NCBI GenBank assembly: GCA_051294375.1
Contig: JBJCIZ010000239.1
Coordinates: 4,967,581 to 5,031,580 of the forward strand
Direction: 5' to 3'
Length of the DNA: 64,000 bases
Source of the DNA: Paraspadella gotoi
Taxonomy: Eukaryota; Chaetognatha
The position numbers were made by a program, and so were the translations under genes. Position 1 is the first letter of the stretch. Each line of letters starts with the position of its first letter. The notes beneath the pieces were generated by a model. The model made no database searches. It had not been told where the DNA came from and was given only the letters and a program-made list of their open reading frames with translations. This document shows, in pieces, positions 24,001 through 32,681 of the stretch.

Positions 24001-25616
24001 TTTGGTTATCATTGTCATCAATATTTGGTTATCATCAAAAGTAGGCTCGATCCCTATTGCTTTTAAAGATTTTATTGAACGGTTTTGTCACTATCACATA
24101 ACAATAATTAATGTCTCTTCAAGAGATAAGATAAAGAGACTAACAAGGGACAAACGACGCTGAGAACGCCAATATCACGGGCGTGAAATTCAAAACATTT
24201 CATACAGACCGCGTTCTAAAACGTAAAAATACGGTAAAGCCATGTTGAAATATGGTTTATCTGGCCCGGATCGCGCATGATCAATGCTTATTTTTAATTA
24301 TGTCCTCATTGGTAACCTACGTCAACCATTTTCTAATACAGACCGGAACGCGCTTAAAAAAGCTTTTAGCGTGCAAAAACTTGATATCCTTTCTATTTGC
24401 TCTAAATTTAATATAAACTCTCTAAATTTACCCCGCGCTCTACCTGAAACAGATAGATAAAAACAATACAGTTTCTTTCGATGGTCTTAGAACAAAAAAA
24501 ATTGAAGGCTGACTATGCAGTTTTCACATAAAAAACCAGTTCATTTGATTGCTTTATCAAGCATTCAAGATTGCAAGAATTTAAACTTTTCTTTTTTTAT
24601 CTAGTAGAGAAGACAATAAGCTATCCGAAACCGTACTGATATGTATGATTTGTTCTATTTTACAAAAGATCAAGCAGTTTTTTGGGAAAAGGAAAAAAAC
24701 GGTCTGACCAGTTCATTTAAATACACATTTTTGGGCATGATAAAAATGGGAATTTCGATCGCGCTCTACCTCCGTTGGCTTCCCAAGACGCCAAGCTTTC
24801 GAAATCTACCCATATTGATATAATTTATATGGCCTTGACTATGCAGTTTTGAATAGAAGTGAAATAAAGGAATCTTGCATCGGAACTTCGATTCGAACGA
24901 TGCGCAGCCCTAACTTATTGCAATGCCCAACTGCATCTTACTCACTAGCCTTCGTAGCTTTGTGAGAGGAAGTTATGAGTAATATTTTCAGCCCATCTAT
25001 ATTTTATCAATAACACTATTTAGAAGGAATATTGAGAAAGGCATTTTCTAAAAGATTTCTTCTAAAATATTTCAAAACTAAAACTTTTCTTTAATCTTTT
25101 CAAAACTTTAACTCATTTTACCTTTTTTTAAAAATTTTACTCATTCTTCATTAAAAAAAGGGTAAATTTCAAACGACCCACTGCTCATCACTCCCTCGAC
25201 AATGTCGCTCTAAACCGCTGAACCGGAGCGTCAACAACTACGCTTGCGTCTCCCCCTGCAGAGCCCAATTGACCAACGCCTTTTTGAGCTACCCTTATGC
25301 TTGGTGTTGGGTCAAGCACGACAAGAGTGCTTGGGACTACTGCTGCTTCGGAGCACCGTGCGGCGATGAGGAGAAAAACGTTGATGTACCGCCGTCGGAG
25401 TCGCAGTGCTATGTCCAACAGTCGCAACGCCATGCAGAGGTCTGCCTTTCCGGCGTCAAACCGACTCCACTTCCGGACAACTTCCGCTCTCCAGCATCCC
25501 CTCCCTTTCCGGATCTTAAAGATATATGCGTCGTGTTGATAATAATTATTGTTATCGTTTTATTAGCAATTCCTTTTTGCTTTGTATCATTTAAAAGAAA
25601 GGTCAATGCTTTGTAA
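21043..25616 (+). CDS. WDYCC-family type I membrane protein, paralog B (2 exons, in-frame TGA)
   Basis: No family recognised. Exon 1 begins at ATG 21043 with a signal peptide (IIACILLSS) and module 1: GLPC, SCQQ, RWCYT, EWDSCC, SDC. The only donor in phase with exon 2 is AAG|GTAAGT at 21303/21304, but TGA at 21289-21291 (codon 83) lies before it. A GTGAGT donor at 21281 would be out of phase. Exon 2 (25161-25616) starts G-K-F-Q after an AG, like paralog C's G-N-D-K, and holds NNYAC, YAWCWVK, AWDYCC, APCG, CYVQQSQRHAEVC, PLPDNFRSP and a transmembrane helix (CVVLIIIIVIVLLAIPFCF) with a short basic tail. It fuses the equivalents of exons 2 and 3 of A and C, an apparent intron loss. The 3.9-kb intron contains SINEs and a palindromic satellite. 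Either a pseudogene, an 82-residue secreted product, or a consensus error at the TGA. Confidence 0.6.
21330..21540 (-). mobile_element. tRNA-derived SINE-like element, copy 1
   Basis: Read on the minus strand it begins ACCTGGTGGCTCATTGAGTA (A-box-like) followed about 35 nt later by CCGGGATCGATCCCCA (B-box-like), the layout of a tRNA-derived SINE head. It shares its body (GGTTTACGGCGGTCCTCACG CTTCCCG) with the next copy and with 43290-43450. Intronic in gene B. Confidence 0.65.
21580..21725 (-). mobile_element. tRNA-derived SINE-like element, copy 2 (diverged)
   Basis: Contains GGGTCCTGGGCCTGGAACCA GG, CCATCCTGTCGCTTCCCACA and GGTTTTACTCAATAAGCTAC, in the same order as copy 1. The B box is degraded. 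Confidence 0.55.
21780..21965. repeat. Dispersed-repeat fragment (CATCAAAATCGG motif)
   Basis: Contains TTTCATCAAAATCGGATAAT CCGTTCAAAAGTTATGCGC, a wording often seen in arthropod transposon-derived sequence (general knowledge, not checked). No ORF. Confidence 0.35.
22505..23785. repeat. Palindromic satellite, 16-20 bp unit centred on GTATGCATAC
   Basis: About 1.28 kb of units such as AAAAAAGTATGCATACTTT. From 22510 to 22810 the units are one-sided (GTATGCAAGTTGAAAAAA). From about 22860 most units become full palindromes with ATGCAT centres. The many overlapping 'YAYFF..MHTF' open frames on both strands result from this. Lies in the long intron of gene B. Confidence 0.9.
23786..24035 (+). 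repeat. 21-24 bp minisatellite (ATCATCGCATCAATGAATGACT)
   Basis: About eleven units directly abutting the palindromic satellite. The last units change to CAATCCTTCGGTT and ATATTTGGTT variants. The same family occurs inverted at 49730-50005. Confidence 0.85.
24036..25160. other. Remainder of gene B intron, nothing recognised
   Basis: AT-rich sequence. A short shared phrase (GACTATGCAGTTTT) occurs at about 24512 and 24837, and TTGCAATGCCCAACT at 21540 and 24918, suggesting old repeat fragments. Confidence 0.45.
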
Positions 25617-25639
25617 CATAAATTATTGTAATCTTGCTG

Positions 25640-25860
25640 GATCTTGCTGGGTGGGGCATCTAACTGGTTAGATGGGATTATTTGGAATTATTGTTGCGAC
25701 AAGGAGTCAGCGTGTGGACCGCAGCAGAACCCCAAATCTTGAGTTCAGAGAAAGTAGAAAAAAATATCAATGAAACGCGTGGTTGGGATGATTCTTTCCA
25801 ATGGGATTGGTGGAAATAAGGTGAGACGGTGTAAATATACCACCGTAGAGGCAAGATAGT
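25640..25860 (+). pseudogene. Exon-1 remnant of the WDYCC family inside a dispersed repeat
   Basis: 25670-25745 matches the end of gene C exon 1: it reads TGGAATTATTGTTGCGACAA GGAGTCAGCGTGTGGACCGC AGCAGAACCCC against GGGATTATTGCTGCAACAAG GGGTCAGTGTGTGGACCGCA GCAG in C. It is flanked by phrases of the repeat seen at 17540-17790 (GGTGGGGCATCT on the left, ACGGTGTAAATATACCACCG on the right). It has no start or usable frame. Confidence 0.65.
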
Positions 25861-26122
25861 TTATTTATTGAATGAATAAATAATTATTGTTTTGGCTATA
25901 CCAATTTCTTTGAGTCTCAGACTTGTCTTCATGTCTACATGGTATACTATGTATGTTGTATGTCGCCTTACTACAGTTTTTTGCATTTTAATAATAGTTT
26001 TTGTTTTTAATTTAACTAAAAAAAAGCATAAGTTTATACACTATGATGCAGCTGTTATCACTGCATTTACTAATATATTGCTTTGAGTGTAATATTTTCT
26101 TCAAATATTGATAGATGGATAA

Positions 26123-26731
26123 TAAGGCGTAGTGAAAGTTACATACGAAAATAAAGTCAATTATGAACAACATACCATCAGTGAACATTAATTTGTAAAA
26201 AAAATTAATTTATGTTTTTTAATTTTCGCAGTAGGCTATATTTTATATATAGTACTAACCTTATAAAATCGAAAAATTTCAAAATAGGCTTTTCTTAATT
26301 TTGATTGCAGATTTGAATTCCTCGTAAAAAGTTGTTAAAAGAAAAATATAAGTCATTTTTAAAAATTCTTTCATTAAGTGGTTTAAAATTTAAAAAACTA
26401 TATTTAATATGGAAAAAGTAAATTTTCAGCTTAAATATAGCTTTTTCTCATTTTTGACCCACTTAATGAAGGAATTTTTCAAAAAGAGTTATATTTCTTT
26501 TTTATCAACTTTTTATGACGAATCCAAATCTGCAAAAAAATCTTACAAAAAACTGTTTTGAAATTTTAACATTTATTGGTTTAGTACTAGTATAAATATG
26601 GCCTACTGCGTAAATTGTAAAATTTATTATAAATTTTTTTATTACATAAATAGTTCATTATATATATGTTGTTCGTTCCTCACTTTTAGAATTTTAATTA
26701 AAGTTAAATTTAGAAAATTTACTACGCCTTA
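26123..26731 (+). mobile_element. 0.6-kb hAT-like MITE (TAAGGCGTAG ends), copy 2
   Basis: Left end TAAGGCGTAGTGAAAGTTAC, right end AGAAAATTTACTACGCCTTA, flanked by perfect 8-bp duplications ATGGATAA (26115-26122 and 26732-26739). The interior is a foldback with AGATTTGAATTCCTCGTAAA AAG near 26308 and TTTTTATGACGAATCCAAAT CTG near 26510. No ORF. It sits between genes B and C. Confidence 0.85.
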
Positions 26732-26907
26732 ATGGATAATTGCTCAACGTGACCCTTACTTTTTCAGGCACTGCAAAAAAATGTACGTTTTGTTAACAAC
26801 TGTCTTTTTTTGGATGAAGACATTTATGCTTTGGATCAATTTTTATTAATTTTACTCCATAATTTTGTCATAGAATCAATATAGAGACAGAAAAAAAATC
26901 TCTAACA

Positions 26908-28434
26908 ATGATTTTTTCTACATCTTCAAAAACACGCGTCCCGGCGAATCTCGTCCTAAACATCTATATACTTCAGTATGTTTCTTCTATACAAACAAAC
27001 TATTCCATAGTCCCAGAACTGTTGCTTGATCCAAATGAGACAATCCTCACTCAAAATGTAGATCACGACCAGACGACCATCTCTGGCCTGCCCTGTGCTC
27101 ATGGACACTTTTGCCGAACGGGAATATCCACTCGTTGGTGCTACACGGCCATCGATCAAAGCGCCTGGGATTATTGCTGCAACAAGGGGTCAGTGTGTGG
27201 ACCGCAGCAGGGGGCAGAACCCCAAATCACGAATTCTTGCCAAGTTCAAAGATGCAAGAAAAAGGTGAATGCGCTGATAAAGATAACTGAAGGGAATGAT
27301 ATTTTTGTACAATTGAAACATTTGAAACTTTATATCACTTTATTGATAGGAAAGCCAGGTTCTCTGGAAGTGAATAAACGAGAAATTGGTACAACCAGTG
27401 TAAAAATTCTTATTTTATTCTTTATTTTATATCTTATCTATTTTTATAGGGTAATGACAAATTCTGCCACTCAACTTTGAAGCCCTGTCGTCCTTTCGCA
27501 CTGACACGCAGCGTCAACAACTACGCATGCGCAAAACCCTGCGGTGCCGGCGACAGGAAACCTTACCTTCGCTATTCCTACGACTGGTGTTGGGTCAAGC
27601 CGGATCAGAGCGCCTGGGACTTTTGCTGCCGCGCCGGATCTTCGTGCGGCGCCGTGAAGTCGGAAGATGCCGACCCGAGCGATAAAGGGTAATATTAATA
27701 TTTAATTTTAACATAGCATTAAATGTTTCGTTTTCAGACAACGAATTTATTTCTATTATTAGTAATAAAAAATAAATTCGTTGTCTGAAAACAAAAACAA
27801 ATTTTTCGCATTTAATGCTACATACGCAACGAAAAGAAAGAAACAAAATAAATTGACATAAAATAAAATAAAATAAAAACTCTAAAATAAAGAAAAGAAT
27901 GAACAACATTGTAAAACCGTAAAAAAAATTATGGTTAATTTGGCTAATTCATTCATAGTTTTTTTTTAAGATTAAAAAAAAAAATTCAAAATCTCATAAC
28001 GAATATATATTTTTTTTTAAATTTCAATTAACCTAATTATTGAATTTTTATTAATTATTTATATTTTCTTTGATAAACTTTCTACAGGAAATTTAAATAT
28101 CCTGAAAATATTTTTTAAACAAATTTCTAAAAATTTCTAATTATAAACATATTATTTTTATTATTATTTTTTTAACTCCGTTCTACTTAGCAACGTTTCC
28201 CGATGCCACGTCACGTCCGAAGCGCGCCGGCCGGATATTTGCGTCCGAGGAATGGAACCGGCTCCGTTGCCGAGAGATTATCGGTCGCCCTCGGCGCCGA
28301 TGGAACTTCGTCCATTAGATAAACTCGTGTTAAGCTTCTCGCCGTTGTTCTTTCTCGTCTTAGCGGCGATCGTCGGTGTTTGCCGGAAGTTCGTCGTGTC
28401 GAGAAGATCGAACGATAGAGTGGTGCGAAAATAA
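26908..28434 (+). CDS. WDYCC-family type I membrane protein, paralog C (3 exons)
   Basis: No family recognised. Exons 26908-27264, 27450-27688, 28191-28434; 279 residues. Exon 1: hydrophobic N-terminus (about residues 16-30), then DHDQTTISGLPC, a C, RWCYT, SAWDYCC, SVCG, and SCQVQRCKKK at its end. Exon 2: FCHS, KPCRPF, TRSVNNYAC, PCG, YDWCWVK, SAWDFCC, SSCG. Exon 3: RCHVTSEARRPDICVRG, PLPRDYRSP, a transmembrane helix (LSFSPLFFLVLAAIVGVC) and a basic tail. Donors AAG|GTGAAT and AAAGG|GTAATA and acceptors TTATAG and ACTTAG give phases 0 and 2, whereas A uses phase 1 at the second intron. This is the cleanest member of the cluster. Intron 2 contains a hairpin at 27714-27820. Likely a surface receptor or adhesion-type protein, but nothing in the sequence shows its ligand. 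Confidence 0.8.
27714..27820. repeat. Hairpin in intron 2 of gene C
   Basis: Perfect 22-bp arms (27731-27752 TTTTCAGACAACGAATTTAT TT and 27770-27791) plus an outer 12-bp inverted pair TAGCATTAAATG / CATTTAATGCTA. The left arm contains TTTTCAG, a possible decoy 3' splice site that would be hidden in the stem. Confidence 0.8.
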
Positions 28435-28544
28435 TACAATTTTATAAAATTAAAATTTAGCACATGAAATTATAAATGTGCTTTCATAATTTTTTTTTAA
28501 AATTTTTGTACTTTACTGGACACCAGTGCTATGAGCTAGTAATG

Positions 28545-28810
28545 AATATATAATAGGCTAAAATTGTAAAATAAAACTTTGTAAATTTTAGGACCGGATT
28601 TAAATTCTTTTTTAAACTTTTTTTCATTAAGTTGGTCAAAATTAAATAATATTAAAAACTATCCATAACTTATAAAATATAGATTTTAAATTTTTAGCTT
28701 GAAAATATAATCTTTTAAAATTTTAATCTACTTAATGAAATAATTTTTTAAAAAAGATTTATATATTGTTGTTAAACTTTTGAAAAGGAATCTGAATCTG
28801 TTCTCATATT
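28545..28810. mobile_element. Fragment of the foldback module seen in the hAT-like MITEs
   Basis: Has the central pieces (CATTAAGTTGGTCAAAATT...CTACTTAATGAAATAATTTT and GAAAAGGAATCTGAATCTG) but no TAAGGCGTAG ends. Similar modules lie at about 6330-6620, 7850-8215, 52700-53050 and 58620-59010. Confidence 0.5.
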
Positions 28811-29456
28811 AGATTAGAAAAAAAAAAAGAAAATAGTATTTATTAATAAAATAAGTTTACAAGATATAATTGCTAAATTTTTATTCACCCTAGTGAACAA
28901 TCTATTTTTTTATGATTGGTTCGTGATTGGTTAAATGTTGCTTGGAAAAAAAAAAGAAGAAGCTTCGAGAAATTCGTTAAAGAATGCGCGAAATTGGTAC
29001 CATCAATTTAAAAATTAGTGAGAAAGCTATTTTGCCCCTAACTTAAGACAGATATGAAAAGATTAAGCGAGTTAACAATATGTTTTTTGCTGCCTTTGTA
29101 GATGTGAATAATGATTTGATTTTGGAGAATAACGGAAATGGTATTTTCAGTCAACTTTAAAAATTTCAAAATGATTTTTTTTTAAAACTAAAACAACGGG
29201 TTTGGATTCGTCAGAAAAGAAAATAAAATGAGTTTTATTATTATTATATTATTATAATAATATTATTATTATATTATTTTTATATTATTATTAAATAGAA
29301 CTCTTTTTTCCTTGGTATTTTTTTAATTGCGAGGTTGTTCTTAAATTAAGGAAAAATATTTTTTTAATAATTAGGTTACAAAACAACAGAGAGAAATTGA
29401 AATTATAAATTAGAGCTTTAGTCTGCCTGTGAAAGAGAATTATTGAGAGACTCTAA

Positions 29457-29458
<2 letters not shown>
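28811..29458. other. AT-rich intergenic sequence, nothing recognised
   Basis: Includes a TTATTATTATA-type tract at 29235-29295. No exon supported. Confidence 0.5.

Positions 29459-29533
<75 letters not shown>
29459..29533. repeat. (GA)n microsatellite
   Basis: About 75 bp of GA, followed at 29560-29584 by (CAA)n. Confidence 0.95.
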
Positions 29534-29534
<1 letters not shown>

Positions 29535-29584
29535 ACAAACAGATAACTCGTCGTAAGTGACAACAACAACAACAACAACAACAG

Positions 29585-29786
29585 GAATCGTATCACTACG
29601 ATGTCAAATACACGACAATCGCTGAGACATCCACAAAATCGAATCTCGGCGGCGGCGACGGCGACGGCGGCAGCAGCAGCAGCGGCGTCGTCGGCAAGGA
29701 AAGTGGCAAAGAAAACAGCGGCTCTAGTGATAGCGGTGATAGCATCAAGGAAAGAGAAGGTGGCGGTGCCGGTTATGGCAAGGTAA
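29585..29786 (+). CDS. Possible Gly/Ser-rich exon
   Basis: After a (CAACAACAG) acceptor-like end, one frame stays open to AAG|GTAAGT, a consensus donor at 29786/29787. It reads ESYHYDVKYTTIAETSTKSN, then GGGDGDGGSSSSG, GKESGKENSGSSDSGDS and a Gly-rich end. A similar GKESGSGGGG phrase follows in another frame at 29805-29850. No ATG, so it would be an internal exon. Homology is unknown, and composition alone can keep a GGC/GCA-rich frame open; hence the low confidence. Confidence 0.3.
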
Positions 29787-30039
29787 GTGGCCAAACTGCG
29801 TCGGTAGTGGCAAAGAAAGCGGCAGCGGCGGCGGCGGCGGCAGCGGCAGCGTGATCGGTCTCGACCAAAGGCTGTGTCCTTTCTTTTTTCCTTTTTTTTT
29901 ATCTCCGTCGTAGAAAAACGGTTTTTCTTCCGACTCAGAAAATTTTAATCATAAGATTTTGATGGTTTTTTCCGCCGCGCCGCCTTTCCCCCCTCCCCCC
30001 TCCACCGCCGGTTCAACCGCCTGGCGGCGACGGTGGCGC

Positions 30040-30485
30040 TTCTTTATTTTTTTTATTTTCAGTTAAACCGGCGCTTCTTTATTTCGCTTTTTGAAACTGG
30101 CGCTTTTTTTGTGTGTTTTACCGGCGCTTCTATTTTATTTTTTACAAAATGAGAGTTTTTTTGTTTGTTTTTTTAAACGGGCGCTTATTATTATAAGGAA
30201 ACCGGCGTTTTTTCTACTGGAACAGGCGTTTTTTTATTGTTAATACCAGCGGTTTTTTTTTTTAAACCGTCACTTTTTTTACGTGAAACCATCGTTCATT
30301 TTTTTAAAAACCAGCGCTTCTTACTTTAGTGAAAGCGGCGCCTATTATATAAGGGAAACCATTTTTTTAGTGAAACCGGCGCTTCGTATTTTAGCGAAAG
30401 CGGCGCTTCATATTCTAATGAAACTGGCGTTTCCTTTTTTTCAGTGATTCCGGTTTTCGTGAAATCGGCGCTTCCCAAAAAAAGA
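30040..30485 (+). repeat. Degenerate 20-35 bp minisatellite (AAACCGGCGCTTCTT)
   Basis: About 15 units of GTGAAACCGGCGCTTCTTTA TTTT-like sequence with variable T-rich spacers. The GC core is conserved while spacers drift. A related pair (ACCGGCGCTCTTTC / CACCGGCGCCC) is at 31020-31055. Confidence 0.8.
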
Positions 30486-31180
30486 AAAAAGAAAGAAAAA
30501 GCAAAGTTTGATGTCATCGGCAAAATGGATTTGACAGCTGCGATGGAAATATCTTTCTCGTGGCGTTTATTTGTAGGTTTTTTATTTTTACAGCGAGTAA
30601 TCTTTTGAAGTATTTTATCAATAAGAATAATATGTTGATGGATATTTATTATTTATTTGCTATCTGTTTGTAACTTCTTTATGTGCATACATTTCATAGG
30701 TGTGCGGTCACGTTATCACTTAAAAACGTAAATTATTAAGAAAGTCAATATGGCATAAATAATTTATTTAATGGAGAGTTAAATATTAATTAATTCATGG
30801 CAGAAAGCGTAGTTATGCTCGTGCCTATGCTTCATGCCTAGGTAGTTCCCACTTGAAAATGCAGTCACGAGATCAGAAAGTTACCATGGCGTATTTAAAA
30901 AAAAAAATTGGATATTTTAATTGGTACTTTAAGAAGTAGTAACAAAACTAAAAGTCGAGTCTAATGGAACCTTTAGATAAAGTTGTTATACTACATGCCA
31001 TTTGCGATCCTCCAGGCGTTACCGGCGCTCTTTCAATCTCACCGGCGCCCGGGTGAAAAAAAAAATTAGGTGTGTGAAACGAAATAAGAAATTTTTTTAA
31101 ATGAAACTTTAAAGTTTAATAAATAACCTAATTAAGGTAAGGTGTTTTGCCCCGGAGAAATTGTTGTCGTTTTACAATTT
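30486..31180. other. Intergenic sequence, nothing recognised
   Basis: No exon supported. Confidence 0.5.
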
Positions 31181-31182
31181 TA

Positions 31183-31290
31183 TCTTTTCTTTTCTTTTCT
31201 TTTCTTTTCTTCTATTCTCTTTTCTCCTCTTCTTTTCTCTTCTCTTTTTTCTTTTCTTTTCTTTTCTTTTCTTTTCTTTTCTTTTCTTTC
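31183..31290. repeat. (TTTTC)n pentanucleotide array
   Basis: About 20 TTTTC units with interruptions. A TTGACCAGCC triplication follows at 31613-31647. Confidence 0.9.
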
Positions 31291-31845
31291 CCCCTTTCCT
31301 ATCTACCTCATTTAAAAATCAAGTCCGCGGATTTAAAATCGATTCAATCTCGACGACAACAACAACGACAACCATTTCTCAGAAATCCGATCTCATTTCC
31401 ATGAAAAGGCTTAGAGGAATGAATCGCTGAGAATTCCGCTTTTCTCAACTTTTTCTCTCGCTTTCTTTCTTATTCGAAATTCGATTCAACTAAAAACTTA
31501 CTAATGAAAGAAAATTATACTGAGTGAGTTAATAAACGAGACTGTGAGAGAGTCTTGATTTTAAAGCTCGCAGGGTGTTTACATGAGGAAACATATTGTA
31601 AAACGGTAGGTGGCTTTGACCAGCCTTGACCAGCCTTGACCAGCCTTTCCAACGTTAGGGGGCAGGTTTGCAGCTTGATAATCAAAGTTTGTTACTCGTT
31701 ATATTGTTTTTTTTTATACTAATTTCATATGAAATCGGCACACCCAATAAAAAAATTATCAATTTATTTAATAAACTAGATATATTGCCACTAACTTTAG
31801 ACAGGCTTTGGTGGTTTAAAGATAATTACCTAGCAAGTCTCTGCA

Positions 31846-31860
31846 ATAGAGAGAGGGAGA

Positions 31861-31919
<59 letters not shown>

Positions 31920-31942
31920 AGAGAGAGGAGAAGAGAGACTGA
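31846..31942. repeat. (GA)n microsatellite
   Basis: Interrupted GA array. The open frame through it is an artefact. Confidence 0.9.
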
Positions 31943-32079
31943 CCCTCTGCTTCATGCTCGTTGATCGCCGCGTGGCTCCACCGTTCTCCTTGCTATGCAG
32001 TTTCGCAAAATAAGCCTATTGCAAATGACCTCCACTAACTTCGTAGAAAAAAAAAAGGCAAAATTCTTCTCGTCTAAAA

Positions 32080-32445
32080 TGTCACGCTTGAATGTCATGT
32101 CCGAAATATAATTATGGCTCTAATATTGTTATTCATTTAAAATGACATGGCAGTTCAGCCAAAGAATGTCGTCTATTTCCAAACAAGAACTCAAATAGCC
32201 TTGGAATGTCATCTGTTACCAAATGACACGTCAATTCGGCCCAAGAATATCCTCATACCAATATGACACGTCAATTCGGCCCAGAAATGTCGTCTATTCC
32301 CAAACGACATGTCAATTCGCCCCCCAAAAAAAGTTCTCATATCCAAATGACAAGTCAATGTAGCCTATGAATGTCATTTATTTCCGAATGAGATGACATT
32401 GCGGCCCAAAGAATGTCATCCATTCTCAAACGACGTTTTCTTTCC
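32080..32445 (+). repeat. Minisatellite of about 45-60 bp (GTCAATTCGGCCCAAGAATGTC)
   Basis: Seven or so degenerate units of AAATGACACGTCAATTCGGC CCAAGAATGTCGTCTATTCC. Spacing is irregular, so units have gained and lost parts. Confidence 0.75.
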
Positions 32446-32577
32446 TTATTCTGGACGTCTGACGTTTGACGCCGCGGTTCCACTCTGGTTGCCATGACAA
32501 CGACGACGACGACGTCGGACTTTCCCCAGAGGTTTCTCTCCGACTTAAACGCGAAATCGATTCTGTCCGCCACTCAG

Positions 32578-32584
32578 TCTCTCG

Positions 32585-32621
<37 letters not shown>

Positions 32622-32636
32622 CTCTTTCTCTTTTCT

Positions 32637-32678
<42 letters not shown>
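32578..32678. repeat. (CT)n microsatellite
   Basis: Interrupted CT array of about 100 bp. Confidence 0.95.
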
Positions 32679-32681
<3 letters not shown>

